From assembly GCA_034411995.1 (NCBI GenBank), contig DAOUME010000004.1, forward strand, positions 1-64,000: 64,000 nucleotides of DNA. The letters are read 5' to 3'. This stretch comes from JAUVXJ01 sp034411995. Its GTDB lineage: Bacteria > Chloroflexota > Anaerolineae > UBA7937 > B3-Chlor. Shown here one piece after another: positions 17,768 to 27,118 of this stretch. The position numbers and the translations under genes are program-made. The stretch's first letter is position 1; every line of letters begins with the position of its first letter. The notes under the pieces were generated by a model. It saw only the letters and a list, made by a program, of their open reading frames with translations. It ran no database searches and was not told where the DNA came from.

Positions 17768-17801
17768 GAAAGCGCCCCCTGGGGATCAAGGGGGCGCTTT
17801 C
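17768..17801. terminator. Hairpin terminator between convergent genes
   Basis: Perfect 13-bp inverted repeat GAAAGCGCCCCCT / AGGGGGCGCTTTC around an 8-base loop. T-rich sequence is limited on both sides, but the stem is symmetrical and sits between the convergent propeller gene and the ttcA-like gene, so it could serve both. Confidence 0.75.
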
Positions 17802-17834
17802 GCGTGGAGGTAGGCGGCTGGCTTCAATCACGTT

Positions 17835-18569
17835 TCAGGTTTCATCCTTGCGCGAGTACGACTCCACAGCACGGAACAGATTGACCTTGACCTGTGGGCA
17901 CTCTCTCTGGAGTGTTCGCAGGAGTTCCTTCATCCTGGACCGTTTGGAGGTTTGGCTTCCGTAGCAGCTACTGTCCTCCGCAGGGAAGCCACAGGCGCGC
18001 GCGAACCTGACGAGTTCCTTCTCTGGCACATAGACTAAAGGCCTGACTACAACGATCTCTCCCCCGAAGAGAGATACCTTAGGCCCCATGGTCTCGAGAC
18101 GGCCGTGATAGATGAGGTTCATGAGAGTCGTCTGAGCTACGTCGTCGGCGTGATGTCCCAGGGCCACTTTCCTGCAGCCGAGACGACGCGCCGCCTGGAA
18201 GAGAGCCTTCCGGCGGTGCCACGAACACCTGAAACAGCTTGGTCGGTCTACCAAGTCAAGCTCTTGCTCTGGCAGCTCTGCTTGCTCCAAGGAGTAGCCG
18301 ACCGCCAGTCCCCGGAAGATACGTTCGAGTTCGCGGCGCGGGATGTGCTCACCGCATCCCCTGTCCGACTCGACGTGGATCGCCAGGAGGTCGTACCTCT
18401 CTGGAACTGACGTTTGCCGGTGGGCAAGGAGCTTCAGAAGGGACAGGCTGTCCTTTCCGCCAGAGACGGCCACGGCGATCCGATCACCATCGCGGATCAT
18501 GTCGTAGTCTCGTATGGCCTTGTTGACCTTCTTCAGTAGATAGAAAGCCTGCTTTTCAACGGACCCCAT
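17835..18569 (-). CDS. TtcA/TilS-like PP-loop tRNA thiolation enzyme
   Basis: This 244-residue PP-loop ATPase has SGGKDS at residues 36-41. Cysteines 112 and 115 (CFRC) and 202 (SSCYGS) match the three-Cys arrangement that holds the 4Fe-4S cluster in TtcA, the enzyme for 2-thiocytidine at position 32 of some tRNAs. It overlaps the end of the YfhO-like gene by 37 bases and is the last gene of that minus-strand operon, a strange partner for a tRNA modifying enzyme. Confidence 0.82.
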   Translation of the reverse strand: MGSVEKQAFYLLKKVNKAIRDYDMIRDGDRIAVAVSGGKDSLSLLKLLAHRQTSVPERYDLLAIHVESDRGCGEHIPRRELERIFRGLAVGYSLEQAELPEQELDLVDRPSCFRCSWHRRKALFQAARRLGCRKVALGHHADDVAQTTLMNLIYHGRLETMGPKVSLFGGEIVVVRPLVYVPEKELVRFARACGFPAEDSSCYGSQTSKRSRMKELLRTLQRECPQVKVNLFRAVESYSRKDET

Positions 18570-21385
18570 GCTGCTCCACCCACAAGTGAGACCAGCCCCA
18601 CCACGCTCAACGCCACTCCCAGTTTGAGGCTGGTTGGCTGGTACCGGAACTCCACGGTGTGCTGCCCCTCCGGCACGGATACCGCGCGGAAATAGTGATT
18701 AGCGCGCAGTATGTCCTGAGGCTGTCCGTCCACGAGCGCTTGCCACCCCGGATAGCAAGCATCGGTGAGAACAAGGTATCCTGAGCAGCCCGTCCTCACC
18801 TGGACTGTCACGCTCTCGGGAGCGTAGGAAACCATCCGCACCTCGTCCTCGCACGTTTGCCCGTAGGACTCGGAAGCGCCTGATTGTCCGATCAGCAGCA
18901 CCTCCTGCGCCGGATCGAACCCTTCGTCGTGTAGCGCAGCAAGGGCCGCGTCGTCGTCTGGCACGAAGCGTGCCTCGTGGACCACAAAGAGTCGTGGAAG
19001 CACGTCCAGATTCTCGTAGATCTTCACATCCCCGCTGTGCACCAGCCGGTAGTCGCCCTGGGTGGAAACGACCAGGGCTCGATGCGCGCCGGTGCGCTGG
19101 TCCAGGAGGGTCAGGCCCCGGAGGCGGAACTGGCCTTGGTCTGCCAGGAAATCGACCGTGATCTGCAGGGGGTAGATGGCCTCGCCCCAATCTAGCAGCG
19201 TGTAGTAGTCGTTCCCGGCCGCATTTCCACGCCAATGGCCCACCACTCTGGCCTGTTGATGCCGCGTCGTGGAAGGGGAGTATTCCCCACTGGCGGTGTC
19301 CTCCCCCGCCCGCAAATCGAAGGTCTTCTGGTGTCCTTCTGAATCCACAACCGTGAGCTGCGCGACCACAGACCCCTGCGGGATGCTATCTGCCCCGATC
19401 AAATAGGACACCACTCCCAGACCCGTCGCCGGGAATGAGGGCAGATCGTCCAGGAGTAGCTGGCTCGATGCAGCTCCACCCAGGACCGCCCGCTGGCCGA
19501 GGTCGTAGTAGGCCCCGTCGACCCAGACGTCGTAGACCTTGTCGGTGATGACGTACTTCACATTGCACATGTTCAGGACACGAGCGTCTGGCATCTCTGT
19601 GATGCGACCCTGGAGGCGGCCATCCACAGATACTTCGCTTGCGGGCAGCAGTAGTCGCTGCCAGGCCACGTAACGGGCCAGCGGCAGGATCCCGCCGTCG
19701 TACCCGTCGACGCTCTGGACTTTGTAGAGCAGGGGAAGGTTTGGCGTCAGTATCTCCTTCTCCTTCGTCGCCACCAGGTAGTCGTAAACGGACTCCTGTG
19801 GTAGTTGTCCTCCCAGGTTCTCCTCAATCGCCTGGAGGTCACCAGGATCGAATGCGCCGTCGGAGTAGCTCATCACCCGAAACACGCTGCTGTCCGTGAG
19901 GAGGTGGGCTACGGAGCTGCGCATGGAAGAGAAAGCCTCAGGGGCGGTGAGCTGGTTGTAGGGCTGATAGCGGCTCAAGAAGAACAATTCGCCGACCAGC
20001 ATGGTGGTCACCAGGGCACGGTATCCAACTCCCCGCTGCCGTCTGAGCCCGACCCAGATCAACGCACCGCCTACGCTGCTCGACACCACCCAGTAGGCCA
20101 CGACGGCGGGCGAGGGCGGATCGAGAGCCACCAGCGAGAAGAGAAACAGGACAACAGCCAGGACGGCCAGAACCGATCTCTTCCCAGGTCGAGCGAGTTG
20201 GCTCGACAGCGAGGCCAGCTCTTCCAGTCCCAGCCCGGCGAGAAAGGCCATACCGACGACGTACAGATAGAGCCAGCGAGCCGGAACCCGAAAGAGTCCG
20301 AAGCCGGGCACCAGGCGATACAGCAAGTAGTAGAGGGGGTTATAGATCCCCAACGCCAGGAAGAGCCCCAGCCCCGAAAGGGCGAGAAAGAAGGCTGCCT
20401 GTTGACCATGTCTCCTGCGCCACGCCGCCAGCATGGCCAGCAGCAGTGGCAGGAGCCCGACGTAGGCCACGTACTCGCTGAAAGGACTCTCCGCCAGGCC
20501 GGGGAGCAGGGAACGGTGGAGGCTGGCAGGGTGCAGGGAGAACGACACCGCCTGGCGGTAGGGCAACCCTGCGCTTCTGACCGATAGTCTGGAGAGTTCG
20601 TAGGTGGGCACGAGCTGGACACCCGCCAGCGCTATCCCCAGCAGGACAGCCGCTGTGACGATGGCCAGACTTCGGCGGAGGCCCCTGGCGACCGCCAACC
20701 TGCGTGATCCTGGGGCGGCATCAGGAAGCGGCTGCGCCAGAGGGAGGTACAGACCATAGCATCCCAGCCCGACGAGATTGATGTAGGAGGACTGAGTGTG
20801 CCCACCGAGGAACTGAACGGCGACGACGATACCGATCAGCAAGATGTAGATCAGTCGGCGGGTGGTGTAGCTGAGGTACGTGAGCCACAGGAGCAACGGC
20901 AGCCAGACCAGAACACTCAGTTGGTTGACGTGTTCTGCCTGGGCGCCCAGGAAGCCGCTGAAGGCCAGGGTCGCCGCGGACCCCATGGCGCCCCATCGTC
21001 CAAAGCGTAAGGCGCAGCGCGCGAAGCCGTACGTCGACGCTCCGGCGATGAACACGTGCAGCACGATGGACCAGTTGACCATCTCGGGAGCCGGAAGCCA
21101 GTAAAAGGGAAGATTGAGGGGGTAGAGGACCGCGCTCTGTATGTTGGCCAGGAAAGGCACTCCCATGAACAGGTAGGGGTTCCACAGCGGAAGGGAGCCC
21201 GAACGGATGGTCTCTGCTGCGTAGGCCTTGTACGGATAGAAGTAAGTGAAGACATCGAGGCCCGTCATCACCAGGTTGCCCAGCACGAGTCTGTAAAAGA
21301 AACCGAGCGTCAGCATGAGCAGGATGGCGATCACTGTCCAGTCGAGGACATGCTTGTTGTTGGCCGAGGACCGCAGGGAGTTCAT
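18533..21385 (-). CDS. YfhO-family large polytopic membrane protein
   Basis: This 950-residue protein has about a dozen membrane helices in the first 500 residues and a long outside domain before the last helix. It shows the YfhO-type start (LVLGNLVMTGLDVFTYFYPYKAYAAETIRSG, split here for length: LVMTGLDVFTYFYPY) and a C-terminal LVLTDACYPGWQALVDGQ motif typical of YfhO proteins. YfhO is implicated in glycosylation of teichoic acids in Firmicutes; the function here is unproven. Its start overlaps the stop of the GT39-like gene by 4 bases (ATGA). Confidence 0.8.
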   Translation of the reverse strand: MNSLRSSANNKHVLDWTVIAILLMLTLGFFYRLVLGNLVMTGLDVFTYFYPYKAYAAETIRSGSLPLWNPYLFMGVPFLANIQSAVLYPLNLPFYWLPAPEMVNWSIVLHVFIAGASTYGFARCALRFGRWGAMGSAATLAFSGFLGAQAEHVNQLSVLVWLPLLLWLTYLSYTTRRLIYILLIGIVVAVQFLGGHTQSSYINLVGLGCYGLYLPLAQPLPDAAPGSRRLAVARGLRRSLAIVTAAVLLGIALAGVQLVPTYELSRLSVRSAGLPYRQAVSFSLHPASLHRSLLPGLAESPFSEYVAYVGLLPLLLAMLAAWRRRHGQQAAFFLALSGLGLFLALGIYNPLYYLLYRLVPGFGLFRVPARWLYLYVVGMAFLAGLGLEELASLSSQLARPGKRSVLAVLAVVLFLFSLVALDPPSPAVVAYWVVSSSVGGALIWVGLRRQRGVGYRALVTTMLVGELFFLSRYQPYNQLTAPEAFSSMRSSVAHLLTDSSVFRVMSYSDGAFDPGDLQAIEENLGGQLPQESVYDYLVATKEKEILTPNLPLLYKVQSVDGYDGGILPLARYVAWQRLLLPASEVSVDGRLQGRITEMPDARVLNMCNVKYVITDKVYDVWVDGAYYDLGQRAVLGGAASSQLLLDDLPSFPATGLGVVSYLIGADSIPQGSVVAQLTVVDSEGHQKTFDLRAGEDTASGEYSPSTTRHQQARVVGHWRGNAAGNDYYTLLDWGEAIYPLQITVDFLADQGQFRLRGLTLLDQRTGAHRALVVSTQGDYRLVHSGDVKIYENLDVLPRLFVVHEARFVPDDDAALAALHDEGFDPAQEVLLIGQSGASESYGQTCEDEVRMVSYAPESVTVQVRTGCSGYLVLTDACYPGWQALVDGQPQDILRANHYFRAVSVPEGQHTVEFRYQPTSLKLGVALSVVGLVSLVGGAAWGPLKSRLSIY

Positions 21386-23259
21386 GAAGTTGCTGGCTCG
21401 ATGCGATAGATGGTGAAAGACACAGTCCCATCAGGTCGATAGGTCTGGTAGACTTCGTTCATCTCCCATCCGCCCGCGATGAGCACGGACCTCAGTTCGT
21501 CTGGATTAGTCCAACTGGGGAAGACGACGTACTTCTCCACCTGTGGAAGCTTCCGTGCGGAGTCGAGGACGAACTGATGATCGGGATACCAGTAGAAGTC
21601 CACGGGCTGGTCGAACATGTAGAACGAATAGTGCCAGGCCAGCCACTTATGGAAGATCACCGAACCGGGCGCGGCATGGGCCTTGAAGTACTCGGCCACG
21701 TCGTCTATCCCCTGAAAGGCTCCGTGGTCACCTCCCACAGGAAAGCCGTATCTCGAGGCGACGTGTGTCGGCTGGGCGAGGACCGCGGCCAGGAATGCAG
21801 CAAGTGCTGCAAGGTATGCCGTCTTGGCCCACGCTGGTCTAGTCAGCCTGTCGAGGAGGCCTTCGCAGGGCAGGAGGAGAACGCGAGCAAGCAAGACAGC
21901 GGCGACGGGCGCCAGACCCAACACGTATCGATCCCACACGCTGAAGCTCAGCACAGTGTGCAGCGCCACGAAGTAGACGAAGAAGGCGGCCATAGCCCAG
22001 TCCAGCAGCCAGCCGCGCCGTGTACGCCTTTTCCATAGGCCATAGCCCAGAAGCAGCGGCACTCCGCCGAGGAGCAAGTAGTTCAGGATCCGGGAGCCGG
22101 TTAGATACTGTAGCTGACGCAGCCAGGACAGGAAGCGCGGGACAACCCTCTCGGCAGGGACGATCTTCAAGCCACCGTACCGAGCTGCGCTGGCCGTGAG
22201 GAAGTTGACGCAGTGGACCCTGATCACCAGGTCCCAGCAGACCACAGCCAGGCAGACAGCCAGAAACCCCGCAGCCAGCCGTAGAAGGACGAAGCCGAAG
22301 CGGTTGCCAAGCCATTGCCGGCCGAAAGGCAGCGCGCCGAAAAACAGCAGAAGTGGCAGGAACAGGACAGCGGTGGGTTTGGTCATCACCGCCAGGCCCG
22401 CCGCCAGACCCGCTGCCAAGGGCCAGCGCTTGAGGGCCAGCAGACAGGAAGTCAAGATCAGGCAGACCATCAAAGGATCGGTAAAGGCCGTCGGTGCAAA
22501 CTGGATGTCGAAAGGTGATAGAGCGAGGAAGAGAGAGCTCATCAGCGCCAGGCGGCGGTCGGCCAGTTCGAGACTAAGGTGGTATACGATCACTATCGAT
22601 CCCAGGCTGGCCAGGACGTTAGGCAGACGAGCGGCGGTCTCGGTGGGGCCGAAGAGCTTGAAGAACAGTGCCAGTGTGTAGAGGAAGACGGGGGGTTTGT
22701 CCACGATCACCCCCTGCCTGAGGAATACGTCCTTCCCTGAGGCGATGAGCAATCCCCAGTAACTATACAGGGCCTCATCACCGTGGAAACGATTGACCGC
22801 GATGAGGCTAACTCTCAGCACTGCTGCGAGGACGACGACCACGGCCAGAAGGAGGTATGGCCGGGAGACCAGGCTCTGCACCTGCGATCGGCGATAGTAC
22901 AGCGCGACGGTCAACTTGCAGGCCGCGACACCCATCACGCCGGAGAAGAAGAGCATCGTCCCAGCGTTGACCAGGAGAGTCGTGGCGGGGAGAAAGTAGG
23001 CCAGACATATCAGGAGCGGCATGTGGCACAGGGAGTCGAGGAGGAGAGCGCGGTTCAGGTCCAACGGAGCGTAGCGGCTCAGCATGAGGGAGTATGCCGC
23101 CCACAGAGTCACTACCGAAGCCACTCCCAGGAGAACCACCGCGCCGAAAAGAAGAGGGCTGTCGACCGCTTCGTACCCGTGTCGCCGCAGTAGCTCCGCT
23201 ATGAAGAGGGAAAGTGACGCGCCAGGAAGCAAGACAAGGAGAGATGGCTTTCTGCTCAT
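21382..23259 (-). CDS. GT39-like polytopic glycosyltransferase
   Basis: This 625-residue protein has many membrane helices. The outer-loop motif NRFHGDEALYSYWGLLI (with the family's acidic residues) and VDKPPVFLYTLALFFKLFGPTETAARLPNVL place it with the ArnT/PMT/GT39 superfamily, which transfers sugars from lipid-linked donors onto extracellular targets. Start and stop overlap its neighbours by 4 bases, so the three large membrane proteins are translated together. The sugar and acceptor cannot be read from sequence. Confidence 0.8.
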   Translation of the reverse strand: MSRKPSLLVLLPGASLSLFIAELLRRHGYEAVDSPLLFGAVVLLGVASVVTLWAAYSLMLSRYAPLDLNRALLLDSLCHMPLLICLAYFLPATTLLVNAGTMLFFSGVMGVAACKLTVALYYRRSQVQSLVSRPYLLLAVVVVLAAVLRVSLIAVNRFHGDEALYSYWGLLIASGKDVFLRQGVIVDKPPVFLYTLALFFKLFGPTETAARLPNVLASLGSIVIVYHLSLELADRRLALMSSLFLALSPFDIQFAPTAFTDPLMVCLILTSCLLALKRWPLAAGLAAGLAVMTKPTAVLFLPLLLFFGALPFGRQWLGNRFGFVLLRLAAGFLAVCLAVVCWDLVIRVHCVNFLTASAARYGGLKIVPAERVVPRFLSWLRQLQYLTGSRILNYLLLGGVPLLLGYGLWKRRTRRGWLLDWAMAAFFVYFVALHTVLSFSVWDRYVLGLAPVAAVLLARVLLLPCEGLLDRLTRPAWAKTAYLAALAAFLAAVLAQPTHVASRYGFPVGGDHGAFQGIDDVAEYFKAHAAPGSVIFHKWLAWHYSFYMFDQPVDFYWYPDHQFVLDSARKLPQVEKYVVFPSWTNPDELRSVLIAGGWEMNEVYQTYRPDGTVSFTIYRIEPATS

Positions 23260-25625
23260 TCGGCCGCTCCGTCGAGGGGAAGTATCTGATAGAGCATCGA
23301 GCTGATTCGTGCAGGGTCGCCGAAGATAGGTACTGTGAGTTGGGCTCTGCTGATCACGCGATAGTGAGTTTGAGCGTACTCCAGGGTAGGTCCCAGTGCC
23401 TCCCCATCATCCAGCAGGTAAACGCTCGTGTTTTCGCGAAACATTTCGTCGATAAAGACTTCGAGCTCCTCAGCCGTCCAGAAGGCGGGGCGAAACGCTT
23501 GCCGGCCCGCGTACAGGTCCACAGGCCCATCGTTCAGAGAAGAGCCCACGACGCACGGCTCCACCGTGTTCGCCGCAAGTGCATCGAACCCTTGTCGCTC
23601 CTCCGCCGTGACGTAGCCGAAGCTGGCTCTATACGTCCCCCAGGGTCGTGACAGGATATTATAGGTGCGCAGTGAGGGCAAGAGGAGCAGAGCGAGGATG
23701 ATCAGGACTCCCAGTGAATGGCGGCGATAGGAGACCTGCCCACGGAGGAGGGGTATCCTTCTCCACAGATCGGCTACCCCGTAGCCAACCAGGGCTAGCA
23801 CCAGGGGGAAGAGGGAGAGCAGGTCCCGAAGTCTGAGGGCCTCGTATGGCAGGTGGATGGCCAGCACTCCCAGGAGTGCTGCCAGCAGCACGAGGAAGTA
23901 TCCCCTTCTCTTCTCGTACAGGCGATAGGCTCCGTACCCCGCCAGTGGGCTCAGGTAGCCAAACTCGTTACCTGACAGTCCGCGCTCCCACATGAGACGT
24001 GCTGTGCCAGGGATATGGGTCAGGCTGAAGAGATCCAACTCTGTGGACTCCGGCGTGAGGAAGTGTCCAAAGACCCGCTGATGATAGAACAGGTCGGGAA
24101 GGGCGACCATCAACGAGACGAGGCCGAATAGGCCGAGAAACTCCCATCGCTGTCTCCGGGTCAGGGTGTCGCGGCCCAGGCAGAGCAAGGCCACGACCAC
24201 GCACAGCCCTAGTGCTAGTTGGGTATGGCGGATGCAGTAGGCCCCACCGAAGCAGAGGCCTGCCAGCAGGGCATAGCGCCGGTGTGACCCTCGCATTCCT
24301 TTCATGATCAGCAGGACCGTCAGCACGGTGAATAACTGGGCTGAGGCATCTGCCATGGGCACCAGCAATCGGTCGATGTGCTCGTACGAGGTGGCCAGAC
24401 AGAAGGCGGAGAACGCGCCCGCGAGCAATCGCTCCTCCCAGGGCCTGTCGTGCAGCAGCTCCCCCACCAGTGCAAAGAGGGCCAGCAGACAAAGAAGGCC
24501 GATCACTGGATTCACCAGATACAGGCCCTGTTCTCCCAGCAGCAGGTACCCGATGGACAGGATGGCAGGCCATCCTGGGGGCCAGTCGCTCGCCGAGCGG
24601 CCATCTCCCTGAAGAGGCGGCACCCGCACTTGATATCCGTAGTGCACCAGCGGCCACCAGGAGATGCCGAGGCCGCTCGCGCGGGGGAAGAGCGCGAACA
24701 AGTGAGTCGGGTCGCCGTGCTCCGCGATGTCCACCGCCATCTGCGTGTAGGCGTACGGATCATTGGCGGTAACGCCTCGCGTGCGATGCTTGAAGTACAC
24801 AGCACTGGCCCAGAGGAAGACCAGGATCAACAGGGTGGTGCCCACCAAGGTGGTGTACCTCTTCTCCCGACGATGTCTCAGCAGCAGGAGGAATCCCTGG
24901 CAGAGGACCACGTACGCCACGGAGGCAAGCAGAAGCGCCTCCACGTTGAGCACCGAGGACATGGGCTCGGGGTAGGCGAACCCATCGTAGAGGGGCAACG
25001 GCTGGCTGAGCACGTTCGCGCAGACGCGTCGCGCCAGGGCTGACAGGTAGGCGAACCAGAGCGGAGTGAGAGCCTCGAGGTGCAGGATAGGTTTCCTGTT
25101 CCGCAGCGAGAGCACCAATTGGGGGCTCAGGAGCAGCAAGAACAGGCCGATCATCCAGGGGTAGGAGCGCCCCACGTACGGGGCCACGAGCATCAGCCCT
25201 TGCAGATGAGATGCCAGCAGCACCACCGTCGCCACAGGAGCGGTCGACGGCTGCTCCTCCTGCCACGAGAAGGTGAGAAGGGCCAGTTGTCGTCTGAGGA
25301 AGCCGCCCTCGTGACCCCACTGCAAGAGACACACCGCCCATCCCGCAGCACTCACGAATGTACCGCCGTAGAGCAGGATTCTGGTCGATAGATAAGGAAT
25401 GACCAGCAGGCGAGAGCCCATCAGCAGCAGTACCCCCGATGACCAGGGGATCTGAGCAAGCACGAGCCACCGTATGATGCGGGAGGGTCTCCGTGCGAAG
25501 AAGGTCAGGAAAACGCTGACTCCCAGGCCTGCGGCAAACAGGGCCATCAGTGCCAGGTGAAGCTGTAGATCGTGGGGGGGAAGTGGTCCAGGTCGGGGAT
25601 CGAAGAGATATGCTAGATTAAGCAA
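23256..25625 (-). CDS. Large polytopic membrane protein, probable GT-C glycosyltransferase
   Basis: This protein of about 789 residues has roughly fifteen membrane helices and a GT-C-like loop (YTQMAVDIAEHGDPTHLF, then WPPGWPAILSIGYLLLGEQGLYLVNPVIGL). It heads the operon. The frame is open from TTG 25640, but the promoter at 25649-25677 predicts transcription beginning near 25642, almost on that codon. TTG 25625, seven bases after GAGGAG, fits better and is used here. The function is inferred only from family resemblance and the neighbouring GT39-like gene. Confidence 0.68.
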   Translation of the reverse strand: MLNLAYLFDPRPGPLPPHDLQLHLALMALFAAGLGVSVFLTFFARRPSRIIRWLVLAQIPWSSGVLLLMGSRLLVIPYLSTRILLYGGTFVSAAGWAVCLLQWGHEGGFLRRQLALLTFSWQEEQPSTAPVATVVLLASHLQGLMLVAPYVGRSYPWMIGLFLLLLSPQLVLSLRNRKPILHLEALTPLWFAYLSALARRVCANVLSQPLPLYDGFAYPEPMSSVLNVEALLLASVAYVVLCQGFLLLLRHRREKRYTTLVGTTLLILVFLWASAVYFKHRTRGVTANDPYAYTQMAVDIAEHGDPTHLFALFPRASGLGISWWPLVHYGYQVRVPPLQGDGRSASDWPPGWPAILSIGYLLLGEQGLYLVNPVIGLLCLLALFALVGELLHDRPWEERLLAGAFSAFCLATSYEHIDRLLVPMADASAQLFTVLTVLLIMKGMRGSHRRYALLAGLCFGGAYCIRHTQLALGLCVVVALLCLGRDTLTRRQRWEFLGLFGLVSLMVALPDLFYHQRVFGHFLTPESTELDLFSLTHIPGTARLMWERGLSGNEFGYLSPLAGYGAYRLYEKRRGYFLVLLAALLGVLAIHLPYEALRLRDLLSLFPLVLALVGYGVADLWRRIPLLRGQVSYRRHSLGVLIILALLLLPSLRTYNILSRPWGTYRASFGYVTAEERQGFDALAANTVEPCVVGSSLNDGPVDLYAGRQAFRPAFWTAEELEVFIDEMFRENTSVYLLDDGEALGPTLEYAQTHYRVISRAQLTVPIFGDPARISSMLYQILPLDGAAE

Positions 25626-25648
25626 CTCCCTGCTCCTCAAGCTGCACC

Positions 25649-25677
25649 ATTATAGTGCACGGGCGGCGGCGTGGCAA
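25649..25677 (-). promoter_or_regulatory. Promoter for the large membrane-protein operon
   Basis: Minus strand TTGCCA (25677-25672), 17-bp spacer, perfect TATAAT (25654-25649). It precedes the first gene by only a few bases, so the leader is about 17 bases. Confidence 0.72.
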
Positions 25678-25794
25678 ACAACTGGTCGACGAGAAGAAGG
25701 GCGTCGTGCATCCACAGTGCCCCGAAGTGGAGAGAAGCCAAAAACAGGATGTGGGGGTTCAGACCGGCTGGGTCGCTCTGGTGGAGGTCATTGA

Positions 25795-26553
25795 TCAGTG
25801 CTCGCAGATGGGAATCGGAGTTCGCTTGTGGCGACTCCTGGAGACCATCCGCCGAACTCTCTCCACAACCTCATCGCTGCGACCGTCTGTCTGGGAGCCT
25901 TGCAGGGCGACGAGAGCTCGATCCAGTTCCGCGTAGGAGATCCCCATCTCGTCTTCATCGGTCTGTCCCTGCCACAGGCCCGCACCAGGCGGCTTGTCCA
26001 GGATCTCCGCGGGGATGCCCAAGGCCTCACCCAGGGCCCTCACCTCTGTCTTGAACAGACCACCGAGAGGGAGGAGGTCGACTCCACCATCACCGTACTT
26101 GGTGAAATACCCCGTGAGGAGCTCGCTCCTGTTGCCTGAGCCCACCACGAGGAAGCCGAGCTCGTTGGCGTAGTAGTACAGGGCGATCATCCGCAAGCGG
26201 GGCTTCAGGTTCGCTGCGGAAAGCTGGCCGCCCGGCGGCAGGATGCTCAGCAGCAGGTCAAACACAGGGCCCAGGTCGATGGTCTCTGTGGGAATCTCGA
26301 ATCTCTGGGCCAGCCGCCGCGCGTGAGCTTCGTCCAGCGGGTCGCTGTGACAGGGGAGAATCAGCCCACGCACGGCATCGGGATCTTCGAGAGCTGTCCT
26401 GCAGAGTACGCCGACTACGGAAGAGTCCAGCCCGCCGCTCAGCCCGACCACGATGCCGGGAACACCCACCATCTTCACTTGGTGCCGAATCCAGTGTGAT
26501 ATATCGTCGATCAGAGCGGTCGGGTCTGGCTTATTCGGCTTTTCCAGCTTCAT
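25795..26553 (-). CDS. nadE: NAD(+) synthase
   Basis: This 252-residue PP-loop enzyme amidates nicotinic acid adenine dinucleotide to NAD. The ATP loop is SGGLDSS (39-45); GSGNRSELLTGYFTKYGDGGVDLLPLGGLFKTEV is the typical second half (read as GNRSELL, GYFTKYGDGG, PLGGLFKTEV). It lacks a glutaminase domain, so it is of the ammonia-using short type. It overlaps the upstream regulator gene by 23 bases, a very tight link. Being cotranscribed with a signalling pair suggests expression is set by those genes, or simply shared. Confidence 0.93.
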   Translation of the reverse strand: MKLEKPNKPDPTALIDDISHWIRHQVKMVGVPGIVVGLSGGLDSSVVGVLCRTALEDPDAVRGLILPCHSDPLDEAHARRLAQRFEIPTETIDLGPVFDLLLSILPPGGQLSAANLKPRLRMIALYYYANELGFLVVGSGNRSELLTGYFTKYGDGGVDLLPLGGLFKTEVRALGEALGIPAEILDKPPGAGLWQGQTDEDEMGISYAELDRALVALQGSQTDGRSDEVVERVRRMVSRSRHKRTPIPICEH

Positions 26554-27118
26554 GGGCGAGAACGATGGCTTCAGCGACTTCCTTCATAGGCTTCCGCTGG
26601 TCCATACTGGTCTTTTGAATGCGGCGGAAGGCGTCTGCCTCGCTCAAGCCCTGGGTATCCATGAGAATCCCCTTGGCCCGATCGACGAGCTTCCTGGTTT
26701 CCAGCGCCTCTTTGAGATCCTCCACCTCTTTTTCCAGATCTCGGAACTCGTTCCATCTCCGCAGCGCCACCTCGATGGCCGGCGCCAGGTCTGCCTCATG
26801 GAACGGCTTCACAATATAGGCCATCACGCCTGCTTCCTTGGCCCGGTCCACGAGGTCCTGCTGGCTGTAGGCGGTAAGGAGGAGCACAGGTGCGATTCTC
26901 TCCTCCGTGAGTATCCTACCAGCCTCGATACCATCCATGCCCGGCATCTTGATGTCCATGATCACGATGTTGGGCTTCAGTTCGCGCGAGAGATGAACCG
27001 CGCTCTCACCGTCCCCGGCTTCCCCTACCACCAGGTATCCGAGGCTCTCGAGCATTTCCCTGAGGTCCATGCGAACGATGGACTCGTCATCTGCTACGAT
27101 CACTCTAGGCTGCTCCAT
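26531..27118 (-). CDS. Response regulator with ANTAR RNA-binding domain (PdtaR type)
   Basis: This 195-residue protein has a receiver domain (phosphorylatable Asp 55 in IVIMDIKMPGMDG; acid pocket DD 10-11) and a C-terminal ANTAR domain with the AKGILMDTQGLSEADAFRRIQ signature. ANTAR regulators bind paired RNA hairpins and prevent termination. It is in an operon with a histidine kinase (19-base overlap) and nadE (23-base overlap), the arrangement of PdtaS/PdtaR. No ANTAR target hairpin pair was spotted in the window. Confidence 0.88.
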   Translation of the reverse strand: MEQPRVIVADDESIVRMDLREMLESLGYLVVGEAGDGESAVHLSRELKPNIVIMDIKMPGMDGIEAGRILTEERIAPVLLLTAYSQQDLVDRAKEAGVMAYIVKPFHEADLAPAIEVALRRWNEFRDLEKEVEDLKEALETRKLVDRAKGILMDTQGLSEADAFRRIQKTSMDQRKPMKEVAEAIVLAHEAGKAE

